From assembly GCA_947625455.1 (NCBI GenBank), contig CANQOJ010000104.1, positions 1 to 7,850 on the forward strand: a stretch of DNA of 7,850 nt. The letters run 5' to 3'. The notes beneath the pieces were generated by a model. The model had not been told where the DNA came from. It searched no databases and saw nothing but the letters and a program-made list of their open reading frames with translations. The stretch is from an uncultured Clostridia bacterium (lineage in GTDB: Bacteria > Bacillota > Clostridia > Oscillospirales > Ruminococcaceae). Positions within the stretch are counted from its first letter, which is position 1, and each line of letters opens with the position of its first letter. Made by a program: the position numbers and the translations under genes. Below are positions 1 to 4,009 of this stretch, one piece after another.

Positions 1-858
1 GTGAACGGAAAGACTACGAAAAAATCTTTCAAGCTCAAAAAGCGGATTGACGTGCCGTCCGAGGAATGGCAGATTGTCCCCGACACGCAAGAACCGATAA
101 TTGACAGGGACACCTTTGAGTTGGTTCAGAAAATTCGGAATAGCAGGCGCAGATATGTAAGGCATAACTACCAGATACCGATTTTGTCGGGACATTTGTT
201 CTGCGCTGACTGCGGGCAAAAACTCTACTACGTTAAACCGCCTAAACAAGCCGAATACTACTGCTGTTCGGGTTACCGAAAGCGCAAGGCGTGTACGGGA
301 CATCATATCCGCGCCGACGTGGTTGAGAAACTGTTGTTGGTGCAGATAAACCGCGTTATGAACTATGTTTCGGAGTTTGAGGAGGAATTCACAAGGCAGG
401 CAATGGAACGCGGGAACGCCGAACAGCAAAAGCTGATAAGTTCCTTGAAAAAGACTGCCGACACGGCAAAACGCCGCCTTGAGCAAATCGACAGCGTTAT
501 CGCGAAACTCTATGAGGACAAGGTGACGGGCGAGATAACTTCCGAGATGTTCGTAAAACTTTCGGCGAAATACATAACGGAGCAGGAGGAGCAGACCGCC
601 GCGCTTGACAAGGCGCGAAAGGAACTCTCGGCAATCGAGGCAAAGAAAACCGATGTAACGAAGTTTGTCGCGCTTGTGAGGAAGTATTCGCACATCAGCG
701 AGCTTACACCGCAAATCCTCAACGAGTTTATCGACAAAGTAACCGTTCATCAAGCTGAAAAGGTGGACGGAAAGCGTCAACAGAAGATTGACGTTTATTT
801 TAACGGCGTCGGGCAGATTGAGCCTGACGCACAAAAAAAGTCCGAAACAACCGATTAA
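1..858 (+). CDS. Large serine recombinase, C-terminal part (TnpX/Tn4451-type), cut by the window edge
   Basis: This is the DNA-binding half of a large serine recombinase that would excise and integrate a mobile element; the catalytic serine domain lies upstream of the window. The first codon, GTG, is an internal valine, not a start. In order I see the end of the 'Recombinase' domain (about residues 1-50, with EEWQIVPDTQEPIIDRDTFE), a zinc-ribbon with Cys68, Cys71, Cys88/89 and Cys98, a long charged coiled coil (about 124-216), and a C-terminal segment like that of the DUF4368 group (about 230-275). It is visibly more G+C-rich than the AT-rich sequence to its right, as expected of acquired DNA. 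In this family the element end normally lies a short way past the recombinase stop, so the boundary should be at about 859-980. The family call is secure; the precise subgroup is inferred. Confidence 0.93.
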   Translation: MNGKTTKKSFKLKKRIDVPSEEWQIVPDTQEPIIDRDTFELVQKIRNSRRRYVRHNYQIPILSGHLFCADCGQKLYYVKPPKQAEYYCCSGYRKRKACTGHHIRADVVEKLLLVQINRVMNYVSEFEEEFTRQAMERGNAEQQKLISSLKKTADTAKRRLEQIDSVIAKLYEDKVTGEITSEMFVKLSAKYITEQEEQTAALDKARKELSAIEAKKTDVTKFVALVRKYSHISELTPQILNEFIDKVTVHQAEKVDGKRQQKIDVYFNGVGQIEPDAQKKSETTD

Positions 859-874
859 CGGTCATTTCGGACTT
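832..874 (-). terminator. Leftward intrinsic terminator overlapping the recombinase stop codon
   Basis: Arms AAGTCCGAAA (838-847) and TTTCGGACTT (865-874) are perfect 10-bp complements, with an inner ACCG (850-853)/CGGT (859-862) stem. On the minus strand the hairpin is followed by seven T (831-840 is acaaaaaaag on the plus strand), so it is oriented to stop leftward transcription entering the recombinase gene. On the plus strand there is no T-run. It lies partly in the last recombinase codons. Confidence 0.7.
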
Positions 875-933
875 CGCGGGGATTATATCCCTATGATACC
901 CTCACACATTTTGGCAGGGATTTTTAGTCGGTG

Positions 934-1047
934 CTATTTGTGGGATTTGCGTGTTTGCTGTGTTTGCGTATTACCCTTATCATCAACCGATTGCAGGGCA
1001 CGAATATATTTCATATCCACATAATAGAGTTTAAGTTTTTCTTTCAT
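934..1047 (-). pseudogene. toxN: Truncated toxin start of a type III toxin-antitoxin system (ToxN/AbiQ/CptN-like), module B
   Basis: A 37-codon reading frame starts MKEKLKLYYVDMKYIR and continues ALQSVDDK. A short K/L-rich lead, YYVD, then YI is how ToxN/AbiQ-family endoribonuclease toxins begin; a full toxin is about 150-190 residues, so only the first fifth remains. GGGGGG lies 10 nt before the ATG. Immediately upstream are a hairpin that can act as an attenuating terminator, one repeat-like unit and a promoter, the diagnostic order of a type III locus. Similarity becomes uncertain after about residue 24 and the frame stops at residue 38, 75 bp from the end of the recombinase gene. I infer that insertion of the recombinase-bearing element split this gene and that the remainder lies beyond the element's other end. 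A naturally short ORF is possible but would not explain the context. The product cannot be an active RNase. Confidence 0.65.
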
Positions 1048-1070
1048 TGTTACAATTCCCCCCAATATAA

Positions 1071-1101
1071 ATTTTAGCTGCACTTCTCAGTACAGCTAAA
1101 A
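1071..1101 (-). terminator. Attenuating terminator between antitoxin repeat and toxin start, module B
   Basis: Arms TTTTAGCTG (1072-1080) and CAGCTAAAA (1093-1101) are perfectly complementary. In minus-strand RNA three more pairs, including a U-G wobble, close a 6-nt loop; on the plus strand that wobble becomes a C-A mismatch, which favours leftward use. The 3' arm is followed by an imperfect U-rich tail (UUUAUAUU). A leaky terminator here is the normal device that sets antitoxin RNA above toxin mRNA in type III systems. Confidence 0.6.
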
Positions 1102-1105
1102 CTAA

Positions 1106-1132
1106 TTCCCACTTCTACGGTAGGGTTCTCCT
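1106..1132 (-). ncRNA. Single degenerate antitoxin-RNA repeat, module B
   Basis: Read leftward, this stretch carries GGAG, then CCCTACC, then TGGGA, the same blocks in the same order as the 41-bp repeats of module A (GGGAG, CCTACC, TGGGAG), but with shortened linkers. It lies between a promoter and a terminator ahead of a toxin start, so I read it as what is left of a ToxI-type antitoxin RNA. Working systems usually carry about two or more units, so it is probably not functional alone. Confidence 0.5.
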
Positions 1133-1157
1133 CTTTTTACAGAAACATAACGTTTCC

Positions 1158-1183
1158 ATACGTGAGCATTTCTGCTCACGTAT
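1158..1183. repeat. Perfect 11-bp inverted repeat at the start of the module B transcript
   Basis: ATACGTGAGCA (1158-1168) and TGCTCACGTAT (1173-1183) are exact complements around a 4-nt loop. The dyad begins directly after the -10 box at 1184-1189, and the predicted start (about 1177) falls inside it. It therefore suits a protein operator better than an RNA hairpin, since the transcript would lack part of one arm. No counterpart is seen in module A. Confidence 0.6.
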
Positions 1184-1212
1184 AGTTTAGCACAACTTAA
1201 AGGTTTTGTCAA
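1184..1212 (-). promoter_or_regulatory. Leftward sigma-A promoter of type III module B
   Basis: TTGACA (1212-1207), a 17-bp spacer, then TAAACT (1189-1184). The -35 is consensus and the -10 deviates at two positions. Its upstream block is a near copy of that before the module A promoter. Confidence 0.7.
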
Positions 1213-1250
1213 GTGTTTTCCAAAAATTTTTCAAAATTGAAAAGAAAAAT
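1205..1250 (-). repeat. Duplicated promoter-upstream block, copy B
   Basis: About 46 bp covering the -35 box and AT-rich upstream DNA recur at 1582-1627 with a few substitutions and a 1-nt indel. The copies are about 377 bp apart and in the same orientation. They mark the start of each module and support origin of the locus by tandem duplication. The A/T runs could act as UP elements. Confidence 0.8.
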
Positions 1251-1283
1251 GTTCTTTATGTTGTAGTTCATTTGTCAAAATTG

Positions 1284-1322
1284 CTAATCAACATAATACA
1301 TATTCAGTAAATCTTGTTCCAT
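1284..1322 (-). pseudogene. toxN: 12-codon toxin-start remnant of type III module A
   Basis: The frame reads MEQDLLNMYYVD and then TAG. LNMYYVD aligns with LKLYYVD of the neighbouring toxin remnant, and the initiation signal is intact: AAAGGA (1333-1328) lies 5 nt before the ATG. It sits about 20 nt past an intrinsic terminator that follows a 41-bp repeat array, exactly where a type III toxin gene should start. Everything after YYVD is gone, and the next recognisable DNA is the upstream block of module B. I infer deletion between the two modules that removed the body of this toxin. Too short for a domain search; the call rests on the YYVD match plus position. Confidence 0.55.
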
Positions 1323-1341
1323 AAAAATCCTTTCTTAATGC

Positions 1342-1367
1342 AAAAAGGCTGTGAAAAACACAGCCTT
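1342..1367 (-). terminator. Intrinsic terminator after the antitoxin repeat array, module A
   Basis: AAGGCTGTG (1345-1353) and CACAGCCTT (1359-1367) form a perfect 9-bp stem with a 5-nt loop, followed leftward by TTTTT. In type III systems this terminator ends most transcripts after the antitoxin RNA and lets a minority read into the toxin. Confidence 0.85.
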
Positions 1368-1380
1368 AACGTCCTATTTC

Positions 1381-1512
1381 GCGCGGTAGGGCTCCCGCCT
1401 TTTATCGCTCCCATTTATTTAAACTGGTAGGACTCCCATCTTTTATCGCTCCCATTTATTTATACTGGTAGGGCTCCCATCTTTAATCGCTCCCATTTTT
1501 GCGCGGCAAGGA
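1381..1512 (-). ncRNA. toxI: Type III antitoxin RNA array: three 41-bp tandem repeats plus a partial unit, module A
   Basis: Units begin at 1385, 1426 and 1467, an exact 41-bp period with no spacers. Read leftward each unit contains TGGGAGCGAT, then GGGAG, then CCTACC, joined by an A/T-rich linker such as AAATAAAT; a diverged partial unit (CCTTGCCGCGC) lies upstream at about 1501-1512. The array follows a consensus promoter and precedes a terminator and a toxin-start remnant, the architecture of ToxI/CptI antitoxin RNAs. In those, the toxin cuts the precursor at A-rich junctions into pseudoknotted units that inhibit it. The middle of each unit is near-identical across copies while linkers and ends vary. 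Family assignment comes from architecture; I did not fold the RNA. Confidence 0.75.
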
Positions 1513-1560
1513 AACCGCCGTAAGTATGTTTGTACAACAACAATATCACCTTACTCCTTT

Positions 1561-1589
1561 ATTATACACGACTATTGTTGATTTGTCAA
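1561..1589 (-). promoter_or_regulatory. Leftward sigma-A promoter of the antitoxin RNA, module A
   Basis: TTGACA (1589-1584), a 17-bp spacer and TATAAT (1566-1561) are full consensus at both boxes. Transcription would start about 40-50 nt before the first complete repeat. A strong promoter is expected, because the antitoxin RNA must be in excess. Confidence 0.88.
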
Positions 1590-1627
1590 GTGTTTTCCAA
1601 AAATTTTTTTATAATTGAAAAGAAAAG
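1582..1627 (-). repeat. Duplicated promoter-upstream block, copy A
   Basis: Partner of 1205-1250. On its far side the sequence changes within about 25 bp into the broken methylase fragment, so this block marks the outer edge of the type III locus. Confidence 0.8.
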
Positions 1628-1952
1628 TGTGCTGTTTGTGCGGATTTTTTTCGGGCATAACGCCGAAAAAGTTCCCGACACCCATTGCAGGCTCTAAGAT
1701 GTTGCCGCCCTCAAAGCCGAGATTTTCCAAGCCTTTGTAAATCGCTTTATTTTGAGAGCGTTTCCTGTTCGGCGGGAGTTGCAAGGCGGTTCTCACTTTC
1801 AACAGCTTTCAGTATTTTTATAGCCGCGATATTCGTGGCATCTTTTGACTTTTCTACGTCTTGGACGGTTTGTTCCTTTTCAGACTTGCTTTCGGAAATA
1901 AGTTCCTGCTCTGACAAATCACGCTTTTGTTCGGAAATTCGATGATTTATAT

Positions 1953-1979
1953 AAAAATCTTTGTCAAATGTCTTGACAA
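1953..1979 (+). repeat. 27-bp direct repeat, copy 1
   Basis: The 27 bp here match 2236-2262 at 26 positions. On the minus strand both can encode VKTFDKDF, but they sit in different frames relative to their surroundings. This copy includes most of the -35 box of the candidate small RNA. Confidence 0.75.
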
Positions 1980-2077
1980 TTTGAAATAATTGTGCTATAC
2001 TTATAGTAGAGCCGTTAAGAATGGACTGGCGTAGATGTTTTTCATCGAAACCTCGTGTTTTTAACGGTTCTATTTTT
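1973..2077 (+). ncRNA. Candidate small RNA with own promoter, antisense to the methylase fragment
   Basis: TTGACA (1973-1978), a 17-bp spacer and TATACT (1996-2001) predict a start near 2008. The sequence from 2008 is AGAGCCGTTAA, whose partner TTAACGGTTCT lies at 2061-2071 (one G-U pair) and is followed by ATTTTTAT, a terminator-like U-tract. Inside, GGCGTA-GATG-TTTTT-CATC-GAAACC forms a small hairpin with a symmetric CGUA/GAAA internal loop. The result would be a compact RNA of about 70 nt. Against it, the opposite strand looks like genuine decayed protein-coding sequence, so the match may be chance. I know no RNA family that fits. Confidence 0.33.
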
Positions 2078-2220
2078 ATGTCCTGCAAATTGTATAGCCG
2101 TCTTAATGGTTGGAGTTTCGCGTCGGGGAACTACTCAACAGTCAGTTTCGCAAGGTAACATTCACCATTATATCTGAAAACGCCGTACATCTTGTGTATA
2201 ATACTAACGAACCATATTTT

Positions 2221-2439
2221 TCAATGGTAGCTTTTAAAAATCTTTGTCAAATGTTTTGACAACGTCAAATGCAAAAGTAAATGCAACACAAAGCAGAAAA
2301 ATGTTGCAATAACCTCTGCACAAAGCATATAATTACAGGTACAAAGTGTTGCAATAAAGAATGCATAAGAGGGTATAATTAAAACTGTCATCGCAATAAT
2401 TATGATAAATCCTCTGTGGGTTTTGAAAAATCGTTTCAT
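2221..2439 (-). CDS. Small two-span membrane protein of unknown function
   Basis: 72 residues starting MKRFFKTHRGF, with hydrophobic segments at about residues 11-33 (GFIIIIAMTVLIIPSYAFFI) and 36-57, and a basic C-terminus (SKHLTKIFKSYH). AAGGCGG about 9 nt before the ATG (2439-2437) could serve as ribosome site. It begins about 50 bp past a terminator and looks like an independent unit, but no good promoter was seen. Its last 8-9 codons lie in the 27-bp repeat shared with 1953-1979, so the original C-terminus may have been replaced by rearrangement. I do not recognise the family, and the ORF could be spurious in AT-rich DNA. Confidence 0.4.
   Translation of the reverse strand: MKRFFKTHRGFIIIIAMTVLIIPSYAFFIATLCTCNYMLCAEVIATFFCFVLHLLLHLTLSKHLTKIFKSYH
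2236..2262 (+). repeat. 27-bp direct repeat, copy 2
   Basis: Matches 1953-1979 at 26 of 27 positions. It lies at the 3' end of the small membrane ORF. It contains TTGAC at the same place as copy 1, but no -10 box follows. Confidence 0.75.
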
Positions 2440-2488
2440 CGCTGTTACCCGCCTTACAAATCGGTGCTACATATAGCACAAAATACAC

Positions 2489-2513
2489 AAAAATCCCCAC
2501 CGTTTCGGTGGGG
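2489..2513 (-). terminator. Intrinsic terminator after the Rpn C-terminal-like gene
   Basis: CCCCACCG (2495-2502) and CGGTGGGG (2506-2513) form a perfect GC-rich 8-bp stem with a 3-nt loop, followed leftward by ATTTTTG. It lies 29 bp past the stop codon at 2542. Confidence 0.92.
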
Positions 2514-2541
2514 ATAAAGTTATTCAATTAGGACTGTATTA

Positions 2542-2859
2542 TTATCTTTTGATGTGTTTTTGCGGCTTTATATTCTGAGTATCCGTTTTGAAAGGCTGTC
2601 CATTTAATATTGAGTTTATCTGTTCCTCGGTCATTCCGCTTTCGCGCATAGCTTTGGAAATCGCTGCCATTTCTGTTTCGCGCTTGGCTCTTTCCTCGGC
2701 TCTGACCTGTTCACGCTCTGCTTGAATTATACTGCGCTCATTAAAGAGAGCCTCCTCTCTTTTTCGTGCCGCCTCGCGTATTTTTTCATCAGCGCTAAGT
2801 TCTTTAATAACAGCTACTGCTTTTTGTACTCCAACGTTTTTTGTAGTTTCACTTAACAT
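2542..2859 (-). CDS. Stand-alone Rpn C-terminal protein, candidate RpnS-like antitoxin
   Basis: 105 residues with no nuclease domain: a helical start (MLSETTKNVGVQKAVAV), a charged coiled coil (about 25-65), then EMAAISKAMRESGM and the helix ending NSILNGQPF, plus a 15-residue basic tail. It corresponds to the C-terminal third of the neighbouring Rpn nuclease and shares 111 of 115 bp with its 3' end. AAGGAGG lies 8 nt before the ATG, the same spacing as the internal start in rpn. The codons before the ATG (FFNAKTKEELD) still match Rpn and reach an upstream stop, so the gene arose from an rpn copy that lost its 5' part. In known Rpn systems the C-terminal fragment, made from an internal start, inhibits the nuclease. 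That role is inferred here; a plain remnant is the alternative. Confidence 0.75.
   Translation of the reverse strand: MLSETTKNVGVQKAVAVIKELSADEKIREAARKREEALFNERSIIQAEREQVRAEERAKRETEMAAISKAMRESGMTEEQINSILNGQPFKTDTQNIKPQKHIKR
2590..2704 (-). repeat. 115-bp repeat shared by the two Rpn-type genes, copy 1
   Basis: Identical to 2968-3082 except for four substitutions, all C/T transitions. It covers the codons for the shared C-terminal helix and ends exactly before the rpn stop codon of copy 2. It points to recent duplication or gene conversion. Confidence 0.95.
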
Positions 2860-2964
2860 ATCTAACTCCTCCTTCGTTTTAGCATTGAAGAACGCTGCTC
2901 ACACAATGAGCACATCATTCTTTGTATGTTTTTATCTTCTGCCGCGTTTTGACAACGTTTTGTG

Positions 2965-3234
2965 TTAGAAAGGCTGTCCATTTAATATTGAGTTTATCTG
3001 TTCCTCGGTCATTCCGCTTTCGCGCATAGCTTTGGAAATTGCTGCCATTTCTGCTTCGTGCTTGGCTTTTTCCTCGGCTCTGCCCTTATTCATTGCATCT
3101 TGCATACGTGAGGCTTCTTCGTGTTCCGCAAAATAACGTATCCGCGCAAGTTCTCTTACAGCAGGATCATTGCTCATATTGTTTACAACACTTACTGCCT
3201 CGTTTATTACCGAATTATTAATTTTTTTCAGCAT
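2965..3234 (-). CDS. Predicted intragenic RpnS-type product from an internal start in rpn
   Basis: In frame within rpn, Met191 is preceded by AAGGAGG with 8-nt spacing, a better ribosome site than the one for full-length rpn. The product would be 89 residues (MLKKINNSVINEAV to NSILNGQPF), helical and coiled-coil, without nuclease residues. The separate gene at 2542-2859 starts at the equivalent methionine with the same signal. In characterised Rpn systems the small C-terminal protein binds and blocks the nuclease. Translation from this site is predicted, not shown. Confidence 0.6.
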   Translation of the reverse strand: MLKKINNSVINEAVSVVNNMSNDPAVRELARIRYFAEHEEASRMQDAMNKGRAEEKAKHEAEMAAISKAMRESGMTEEQINSILNGQPF

Positions 3235-3804
3235 GTCAAGTTCCTCCTTACTTTCCGAATTTATAAGCTTTAACCACAACTCTTTCTGGCTGAACTGTGA
3301 AATATCCTTTTTCAGATTTCTCAGCTTGTGAAGTTCAAAGAAGAAAAATGCACACTTGTTAGTCAGCCTTTGATTATGTTTCTGATCATAAAGCGTATAA
3401 AGCGACGTATAATCGTTGTGTTTAAATTTGTCGTGGTCAAAGTCCAGAATGCTTATTGAAATGTTCTGTCGTAATTCACCGTAACTCTGACCTTTTTCTA
3501 AATCTTGCGAACACATTTTCGCCCAGTAAACAAGTTCCTTGTTTACAAAGTCATTGCTGTCGGTCGTTTGCATTTCAAGATCTATTGACCTGTCCTTGGT
3601 AATTAAAAGAATATCTAAACGCGAAAATTTTATGCGTGCCATATCAGGTGTTATTTCGGGATTGGTTACCTTAACATCCTTGACATCTTCCTTGTTAATA
3701 TCCAACAAACTTGCTAAAAGGTCTATAAGTAAACCTTTGTTGTTATTATCTGCAAACATTTTCTTAAATACAACGTCTATTTTGGGTTTTATAAATTCGT
3801 CCAT
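2965..3804 (-). CDS. Rpn-family recombination-promoting nuclease (PD-(D/E)XK superfamily, 'putative transposase')
   Basis: 279 residues from the ATG at 3804, chosen because GAGGT lies 7-8 nt before it; a GTG nine bases upstream would sit on that ribosome site. The N-terminus (IKPKIDVVFKKMFAD) is the Rpn/TIGR01784 opening. The PD-(D/E)XK core shows Asp64 (SRLDILL) and Glu77-x-Gln79 (IDLEMQ). A linker (about 160-190) leads to a helical, coiled-coil C-terminal region. Rpn proteins are DNA endonucleases first annotated as transposases and later reported to restrict phage, kept in check by a shorter in-frame product. Here AAGGAGG (3249-3243) stands 8 nt before Met191 and would allow such a product. 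The gene has its own strong promoter and no transposon ends, so I read it as a toxin/defence nuclease rather than an insertion sequence. It looks intact. Confidence 0.9.
   Translation of the reverse strand: MDEFIKPKIDVVFKKMFADNNNKGLLIDLLASLLDINKEDVKDVKVTNPEITPDMARIKFSRLDILLITKDRSIDLEMQTTDSNDFVNKELVYWAKMCSQDLEKGQSYGELRQNISISILDFDHDKFKHNDYTSLYTLYDQKHNQRLTNKCAFFFFELHKLRNLKKDISQFSQKELWLKLINSESKEELDMLKKINNSVINEAVSVVNNMSNDPAVRELARIRYFAEHEEASRMQDAMNKGRAEEKAKHEAEMAAISKAMRESGMTEEQINSILNGQPF
2968..3082 (-). repeat. 115-bp repeat shared by the two Rpn-type genes, copy 2
   Basis: Partner of 2590-2704, 378 bp away in direct orientation. It ends with the last sense codon of rpn. Three of the four differences change residues (T/A, R/H, R/K), all in the coiled coil; the final helix is unchanged. 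Confidence 0.95.
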
Positions 3805-3841
3805 CGGTATCACCTCAATCCATAAGTCTTTTCTTGCTTAT

Positions 3842-3870
3842 ATTATACACTAATTTTTCACTAAAGTCAA
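3842..3870 (-). promoter_or_regulatory. Sigma-A promoter of rpn
   Basis: TTGACT (3870-3865), a 17-bp spacer and TATAAT (3847-3842). Transcription would start about 30 nt before the rpn ATG, so rpn is its own transcription unit, not part of the kinase operon. Confidence 0.88.
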
Positions 3871-3919
3871 TAGCGAACTAAAAATTCGATTAAAAAGGGT
3901 GAAAGTTGAATAATAAAAT

Positions 3920-3948
3920 TTGCCACACGAAACAGTGAATGATATAAT
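3920..3948 (+). promoter_or_regulatory. Possible orphan rightward promoter facing the kinase gene 3' end
   Basis: TTGCCA (3920-3925), a 17-bp spacer and TATAAT (3943-3948). No gene follows on the plus strand; a transcript would run antisense into the histidine kinase gene. It may be chance in AT-rich DNA. The rest of the 205-bp gap between rpn and the kinase holds nothing else I can support. Confidence 0.35.
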
Positions 3949-4009
3949 TAAACAAAGGAATGTGTCATCTTTAATCATACAACTTTCTTGTTAAGAACCG
4001 AAAAAATAG

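Larger units (their letters stand above)
1650..2220 (-). pseudogene. Decayed fragment of a large conjugative-element N6-methylase/helicase protein
   Basis: Read leftward, an open frame from 2220 gives MYGVFRYNGECYLAKLTVE, an in-frame TAG (2133-2131), then an accessory domain (LYNLQDIKIEPLKTRGF, later ISIAQLFQIVKTFDKDFY) that I cannot name. A charged linker and AVESENRLATPAEQETLSK end at TAA 1749-1747. In another frame, from about 1750, KAIYKGLENLGFEGG continues into NILEPAMGVGNFFG, which is N6-methylase SAM-binding motif I. In intact relatives, giant proteins of Tn4451-like and other clostridial conjugative elements, roughly 60 residues (from YVGWGG on) separate the last two segments, so an internal deletion is inferred. 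Homology stops near 1650, before any NPPY motif. There is no ribosome site. It is non-functional debris truncated at both ends, on the strand opposite the recombinase. Confidence 0.75.

Noticed and set aside
879..891. GGGATTATATCCC as the recombinase attachment core
   Set aside because: It is a short inverted repeat in the right region, but without the other element end the crossover site cannot be placed.
788..1024. Plus-strand ORF of 78 codons after the recombinase
   Set aside because: It overlaps the recombinase end out of frame, runs through the terminator hairpin, and opposes the toxin-start frame with its ribosome site; no family resemblance.
1381..1512. CRISPR-like array
   Set aside because: The 41-bp units are contiguous with no unique spacers and no cas genes; a type III antitoxin RNA explains them better.
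1685..1945. Plus-strand ORF of 86 codons
   Set aside because: Antisense shadow of the methylase fragment with serine/phenylalanine-rich composition typical of a reverse frame.
2464..2479. GTGCTA-CATA-TAGCAC inverted repeat before the small membrane gene as an operator
   Set aside because: Only 6-bp arms and no convincing promoter around it.
2896..2912. TGCTCA/TGAGCA hairpin upstream of the stand-alone RpnS-like gene
   Set aside because: Only 6 bp with no T-run and no partner signal; could not be tied to a function.
2965..3804. Insertion sequence call from the 'putative transposase' label of the Rpn family
   Set aside because: No terminal inverted repeats or target duplications seen; Rpn proteins are nucleases and the gene has an ordinary promoter.
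3850..3978. Leftward 42-codon ORF (MIKDDTFLCLIISF...) after the kinase gene, considered as an AgrD-like peptide precursor
   Set aside because: Only a weak ribosome site, no acidic C-terminal segment after the cysteine, and it runs into the rpn promoter; no AgrB nearby.
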